Below, in pieces: positions 60,767 through 64,000 of a stretch of 64,000 bases of DNA. Below the pieces are notes generated by a model. That model was not told the origin of the DNA. It saw only the letters and a list, made by a program, of their open reading frames with translations, and ran no database searches. The DNA lies in assembly GCA_910586895.1 (NCBI GenBank), contig CAJUIW010000004.1:124001-188000 (forward strand), given 5' to 3'. Position 1 is the stretch's first letter; each line of letters begins with the position of its first letter. The stretch comes from an uncultured Muribaculaceae bacterium (GTDB lineage: Bacteria; Bacteroidota; Bacteroidia; Bacteroidales; Muribaculaceae). Both the position numbers and the translations under genes were made by a program.

Positions 60767-62236
60767 TCATGCACCGGCAATGGTAAGCAGATGATTGTAG
60801 AAGCAGCTTACGATACCAAGGAATATGATACCGGCAACACATATCCACATTGCCACTCTTTCTGAGCAGGCGCTGCGGAATGATGCGATACCACCATCTT
60901 CCTGATTGATAAACATAGCCTTCACTACAAGCAGATAGTAGTAAAGTGAGATGATAGTGTTTATCAATGCTATCAGCACAAGGATGTATATTGCAACCGA
61001 ACCCTGATTGATAGCGCTGGTAAAGATAAAGAACTTACTGAAGAATCCGGCGAAAGGAGGAATACCTGCAAGTGAGAACATGGCAAGCATCATTGTAAAC
61101 GCCAGACGCGGGTTAGTCTTGTAGAGTCCGTTGTAGTTATCCATCGATACCTTTCCGGTGGCATTCTCAATAGCTCCTATCACACCGAATGCGGCGAGAT
61201 TGGAGAAGATGTACACCAGTATGTAGTACATCAAGGCTGAGAGGCCCATATTGTTGAATGCGATAACACCAAGCATTATGTAGCCGGCCTGTGATATTGA
61301 AGAGAAGGCCAGGAAACGCTTCATGTTGCGCTGACGGATAGCGAAGAGGTTACCTACGGTGATGGTGATGATGATCAAAGCGTAGAGCATCCATTCCCAT
61401 GCCTCGCTGTAAATTTCGCCGAACACCTGCCATAATATCACGAGGAAGGCAAAAGCAGCCGAGCCCTTTGATATTACAGAAAGATATGAAGTGACAGGAG
61501 TGGGAGCACCCTGATATACATCGGCGGTCCAGAGATGGAACGGAACAAGCGAGAGCTTGAAGCCCATACCGGAGATGACGAATGCAAGCGCTATGATAAG
61601 ACCTACGAGGTCAATACCTGAGCCGGCAGCTACGGCTGCACCGATCTTGCTGAAGTAAAGAGATCCGGTCAATCCATAAACGAATGACAGACCCATCAGG
61701 AAGATGGCTGAAGAGAACACAGCTGTCAGGATATACTTGACGGCAGCCTCGTGGCTTTCATAACGGTGCTTGTCGAACGCCACCATAGCAGCCAAAGGCA
61801 GAGAGGCGGTTTCGAGGCCGATGATAAAGAGCAGGAAGTGACGGGCCGAGATCATCAGATACATTCCGAAGAGAGTGATAAGCAGAAGTTCATAGAACTC
61901 ACCGCGACGGATGCGTATCATCTCCTGGTCAGCCCAACGCAGGCCCTGAATCATCACAATCAATGCACCTACATTAAGGATATTCTTGATATTGAGAATC
62001 ACGGGCGATGTTTCATACATGCCGGAGAATGCGAGCACAGCATCGTGGCTGCAGGCCTCGGGGCAAAGCCCCATGGCAAGTCCCCATGCGGTAAACAGGC
62101 CGAACAGCAGCACGCATATCTTACCTATAGAGCCCTGGGCACGTGCCGGCAAGAACGTGTCGTTGAGGAAAATAAGGACAAACACTACAAGCAGCCCTAT
62201 TTCCTGTTTCATTGCTAAAAACTGAGAGTAATCCAT
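60767..62236 (-). CDS. nuoN: NADH-quinone oxidoreductase subunit N
   Basis: The 489-residue integral membrane antiporter-like subunit of complex I has about 14 hydrophobic segments. The proton_antipo_M core is seen in AVKYILTAVFSSAIFLMGLS (with the conserved Lys) and PFHLWTADVYQGAPTPVTSY. RFLAFSSISQAGYIMLG and FSLAGIPPFAGFFSKFFIF are also typical. It pumps protons as part of NADH or ferredoxin oxidation. It is the last gene of the nuo operon, 16 bases after nuoM. Confidence 0.96.
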   Translation of the reverse strand: MDYSQFLAMKQEIGLLVVFVLIFLNDTFLPARAQGSIGKICVLLFGLFTAWGLAMGLCPEACSHDAVLAFSGMYETSPVILNIKNILNVGALIVMIQGLRWADQEMIRIRRGEFYELLLITLFGMYLMISARHFLLFIIGLETASLPLAAMVAFDKHRYESHEAAVKYILTAVFSSAIFLMGLSFVYGLTGSLYFSKIGAAVAAGSGIDLVGLIIALAFVISGMGFKLSLVPFHLWTADVYQGAPTPVTSYLSVISKGSAAFAFLVILWQVFGEIYSEAWEWMLYALIIITITVGNLFAIRQRNMKRFLAFSSISQAGYIMLGVIAFNNMGLSALMYYILVYIFSNLAAFGVIGAIENATGKVSMDNYNGLYKTNPRLAFTMMLAMFSLAGIPPFAGFFSKFFIFTSAINQGSVAIYILVLIALINTIISLYYYLLVVKAMFINQEDGGIASFRSACSERVAMWICVAGIIFLGIVSCFYNHLLTIAGA

Positions 62237-62252
62237 TGGTTTTTCAATCTAA

Positions 62253-63761
62253 TTAGTTCATGCCTATCACACTGAATATGGCAGGGCTGAAAGTAAACTT
62301 AATCAGGTCAGCGAAGAAGTTGGGGAAGCAGCCTATGGCAGCCACGCTGATGATAAGGGTGACTGTGGAGGTACGTTCCCACCATGTGGCATCGGTCAGA
62401 GTCAGATGGTGTTCATCATATACCGGACCGAACAGCAACTTGCCGACAACACGGAGAATGTACACGGCGGTTATCACAATCGAGCAGCAAGCCATGATTG
62501 TAAATACGCGGTGGAATGTATCGGTGTGTTCAAATGAACCTACGAAGATAGTCATCTCAGCTACAAATCCGCTCAGACCGGGCAGACCGAGAGAGGCCAT
62601 ACCTGCTATCACGTAACATACCGCAAGGAAAGGCATGATCTTCATCAGGCCACCCATAAGACGGATATCACGGGTGTGGGTACGTCCGTAGATCATACCG
62701 ATAAGGGCGAAGAACAGAGCTGTCATCAAACCGTGAGAGAGCATCTGCATGATGGCACCGGTCATCGCTGTGGTGTTGAGCATCAGGATGGCGAAGAGCA
62801 CCAGTCCGCAGTGGCTCACTGAAGAGTAAGCGTTGATATACTTGAGGTCAGTCTGCACACATGCTGAGAATGCACCGTAGACAACCGAGATACCTGTCAG
62901 GATAAGGAATATCCAGGCAAGGTCATTGGCAGCCTGAGGCATCAGGTAGATAGCTACACGGAAGCAGCCGTAACCACCGAGCTTCATAAGCACACCGGCG
63001 TGAAGCATCGATACCGCTGTAGGAGCTGATGCATGACCGTCAGGGCTCCATGTATGGAACGGGAACATGGCGCCAAGCACACCGAAGCCCACAAATGTCA
63101 GCGGGAAGAGGAAGTACTGCCAGCCGGTGCTGATGGAAGCGTTGCGTGATATCTCAAGCAGATTCCATGTCAGGGGCTGTCCCTCGGGAGCTGAATGATA
63201 GTATATGCCGATAAGGCCGAGCATCAGGAATGCTGATCCACCCATAAGCATCAGTGTGAGCTTCATGGCTGAATAGTTCTTGTTGCCACTACCCCATACG
63301 CCGATAAGAAGATACATCGGAATAAGGGCCACCTCATAGAACATGAACATTGTGAAGAGGTCAATGGAAATAAAGAAGCCGAATACACCTGTCGAGAGGA
63401 GTATGAGCCAAAGGAAGAAATCCTTGGGCAGCGGATCAATTTTCCATGAAGCGAAACTGCCGGTAAGAAGAATGATGGCTGACAGCAGCAGCATAGCCAC
63501 TGAGATACCGTCGACACCTACGGCAAGATTGATGTTGAGCGGGCCGAACCAACTCCAGGTGCCGGTATAGAGCATCTGGGCAGTTTCGCCTGCCGCCCGC
63601 TGGGCCAGATAGTCAACAAGGAGGTACACCGACAGCCCCAGCAAAGCCAGAGAACCGGTAACCGCTACGGCACGCACCTGCTTGATATTCCGGCACAAGG
63701 CAAGACCTCCAAGCATCAGCAGAGGTATTACCACGAAATAAATCAATATATTGGAAAACAT
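62253..63761 (-). CDS. nuoM: NADH-quinone oxidoreductase subunit M
   Basis: The 502-residue membrane subunit of complex I has about 14 membrane segments. Signatures include FYEVALIPMYLLIGVWG with the conserved Glu, and AMFPFHTWSPDGHASAPTAV. LKYINAYSSVSHCGLVL and ASLGLPGLSGFVAEMTIF follow. I chose ATG 63761 (MFSNILIYFVV) over the GTG at 63785, because it begins at the first membrane segment and lies 46 bases after nuoL. Confidence 0.96.
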   Translation of the reverse strand: MFSNILIYFVVIPLLMLGGLALCRNIKQVRAVAVTGSLALLGLSVYLLVDYLAQRAAGETAQMLYTGTWSWFGPLNINLAVGVDGISVAMLLLSAIILLTGSFASWKIDPLPKDFFLWLILLSTGVFGFFISIDLFTMFMFYEVALIPMYLLIGVWGSGNKNYSAMKLTLMLMGGSAFLMLGLIGIYYHSAPEGQPLTWNLLEISRNASISTGWQYFLFPLTFVGFGVLGAMFPFHTWSPDGHASAPTAVSMLHAGVLMKLGGYGCFRVAIYLMPQAANDLAWIFLILTGISVVYGAFSACVQTDLKYINAYSSVSHCGLVLFAILMLNTTAMTGAIMQMLSHGLMTALFFALIGMIYGRTHTRDIRLMGGLMKIMPFLAVCYVIAGMASLGLPGLSGFVAEMTIFVGSFEHTDTFHRVFTIMACCSIVITAVYILRVVGKLLFGPVYDEHHLTLTDATWWERTSTVTLIISVAAIGCFPNFFADLIKFTFSPAIFSVIGMN

Positions 63762-63807
63762 AGCAAATATTTTTTCAATTAGCACCAGTAAATGTAATGG
63801 TCATGGC

Positions 63808-64000
63808 TTATAACACGCATATTGTAGTTATAGCACCAAGCAGAAGCACACCGATAAGATACCACCACACGTACATCTGTACGTTGCCGCTCTGGAAACC
63901 GCGAATGGCGTAAGAAGCCTTGTTGGTGACATAAGCGAGGCCATCCATGCTTCCGTCAATGATGTGACGGTCAAACCATGCTATGGGGCGGCAGATACCG
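63808..64000 (-). CDS. nuoL: NADH-quinone oxidoreductase subunit L, C-terminal end (truncated by window edge)
   Basis: The minus strand encodes the last 64 residues of NuoL before TAA at 63808-63810. The segment contains AWFDRHIIDGSMDGLAYVT, RGFQSGNVQMYVWWYLIGVL and ends TTICVL. The DR-x-x-IDG and R-x-x-QxGxxQ-Y motifs are typical of the NuoL C-terminus. The rest lies beyond the window. Order nuoL-nuoM-nuoN is the standard complex I order. Confidence 0.93.
   Translation of the reverse strand, partial: GICRPIAWFDRHIIDGSMDGLAYVTNKASYAIRGFQSGNVQMYVWWYLIGVLLLGAITTICVL

Overview
This window looks like chromosomal DNA from a gut-type Bacteroidales bacterium, most likely in or near the Muribaculaceae; the order is a firm reading, the family is an inference. 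The evidence is the roughly 50% GC content, the Bacteroidetes -7 promoter element TAnnTTTG ahead of many genes and often in divergent pairs, weak Shine-Dalgarno sequences, and Bacteroidetes-specific proteins (DUF3332 and DUF4252 proteins, a PG0541 protein behind an RND pump, a carboxypeptidase-regulatory-like outer-membrane beta-barrel, a FISUMP-type domain, S16 with a long Ala/Glu tail). I see no prophage, no intact insertion sequence and no CRISPR array.

Layout. 1-7.3 kb: 3' part of folD, a CapA-like protein, an ECF sigma factor, a histidine acid phosphatase divergent from an outer-membrane porin, and the rpsF-rpsR-rplI operon. 7.3-16.7 kb: cdsA, purM, an MltF-like lytic transglycosylase, a DUF3332 lipoprotein, a C1B peptidase divergent from an NfnAB-type flavoprotein pair, and cardiolipin synthase. 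16.8-25 kb: TPR protein, PstS-like lipoprotein, small membrane protein, rarA, an ECF sigma operon, an LEA-like protein, and rpmA-rplU and rpsP. 25-34.8 kb: marC, a MurU-like nucleotidyltransferase with an amino-sugar kinase/RapZ fusion, aroE-yeiH-comEC, folK, a phosphoesterase and an acyltransferase. 34.9-44.3 kb: ilvA, a tripartite RND efflux operon, tRNA-Leu, and an overlapping mtnN-luxS-AlbA_2 operon. 44.6-52.2 kb: an SPFH protein, an outer-membrane receptor, a two-component system whose response regulator is fused to a membrane segment and an exported-type domain, a probable 6S-like ncRNA and initiator tRNA-fMet. 52.3-64 kb: prolyl oligopeptidase, a BamE-like lipoprotein, two metallo-beta-lactamase-fold hydrolases, a VOC protein, nagB divergent from a degenerate NagB/PIG-L fusion, and the 3' end of a complex I operon (nuoL-M-N).

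How genes work together. Several neighbours share a pathway: mtnN and luxS detoxify S-adenosylhomocysteine and make the AI-2 precursor; TolC, adaptor, RND pump and PG0541 form one efflux unit; the kinase/RapZ fusion and MurU-like enzyme suggest cell-wall amino-sugar salvage; nagB and the NagB/PIG-L protein suggest amino-sugar catabolism or deacetylation. The most unusual items are the response regulator-membrane-FISUMP fusion (50226-51650), the kinase-RapZ fusion, the catalytically degraded NagB domain on PIG-L, two apparent ncRNA transcription units (51776-51972 and about 44372-44602) and a terminator-like palindrome built from two insertion-sequence-like ends (11539-11621).
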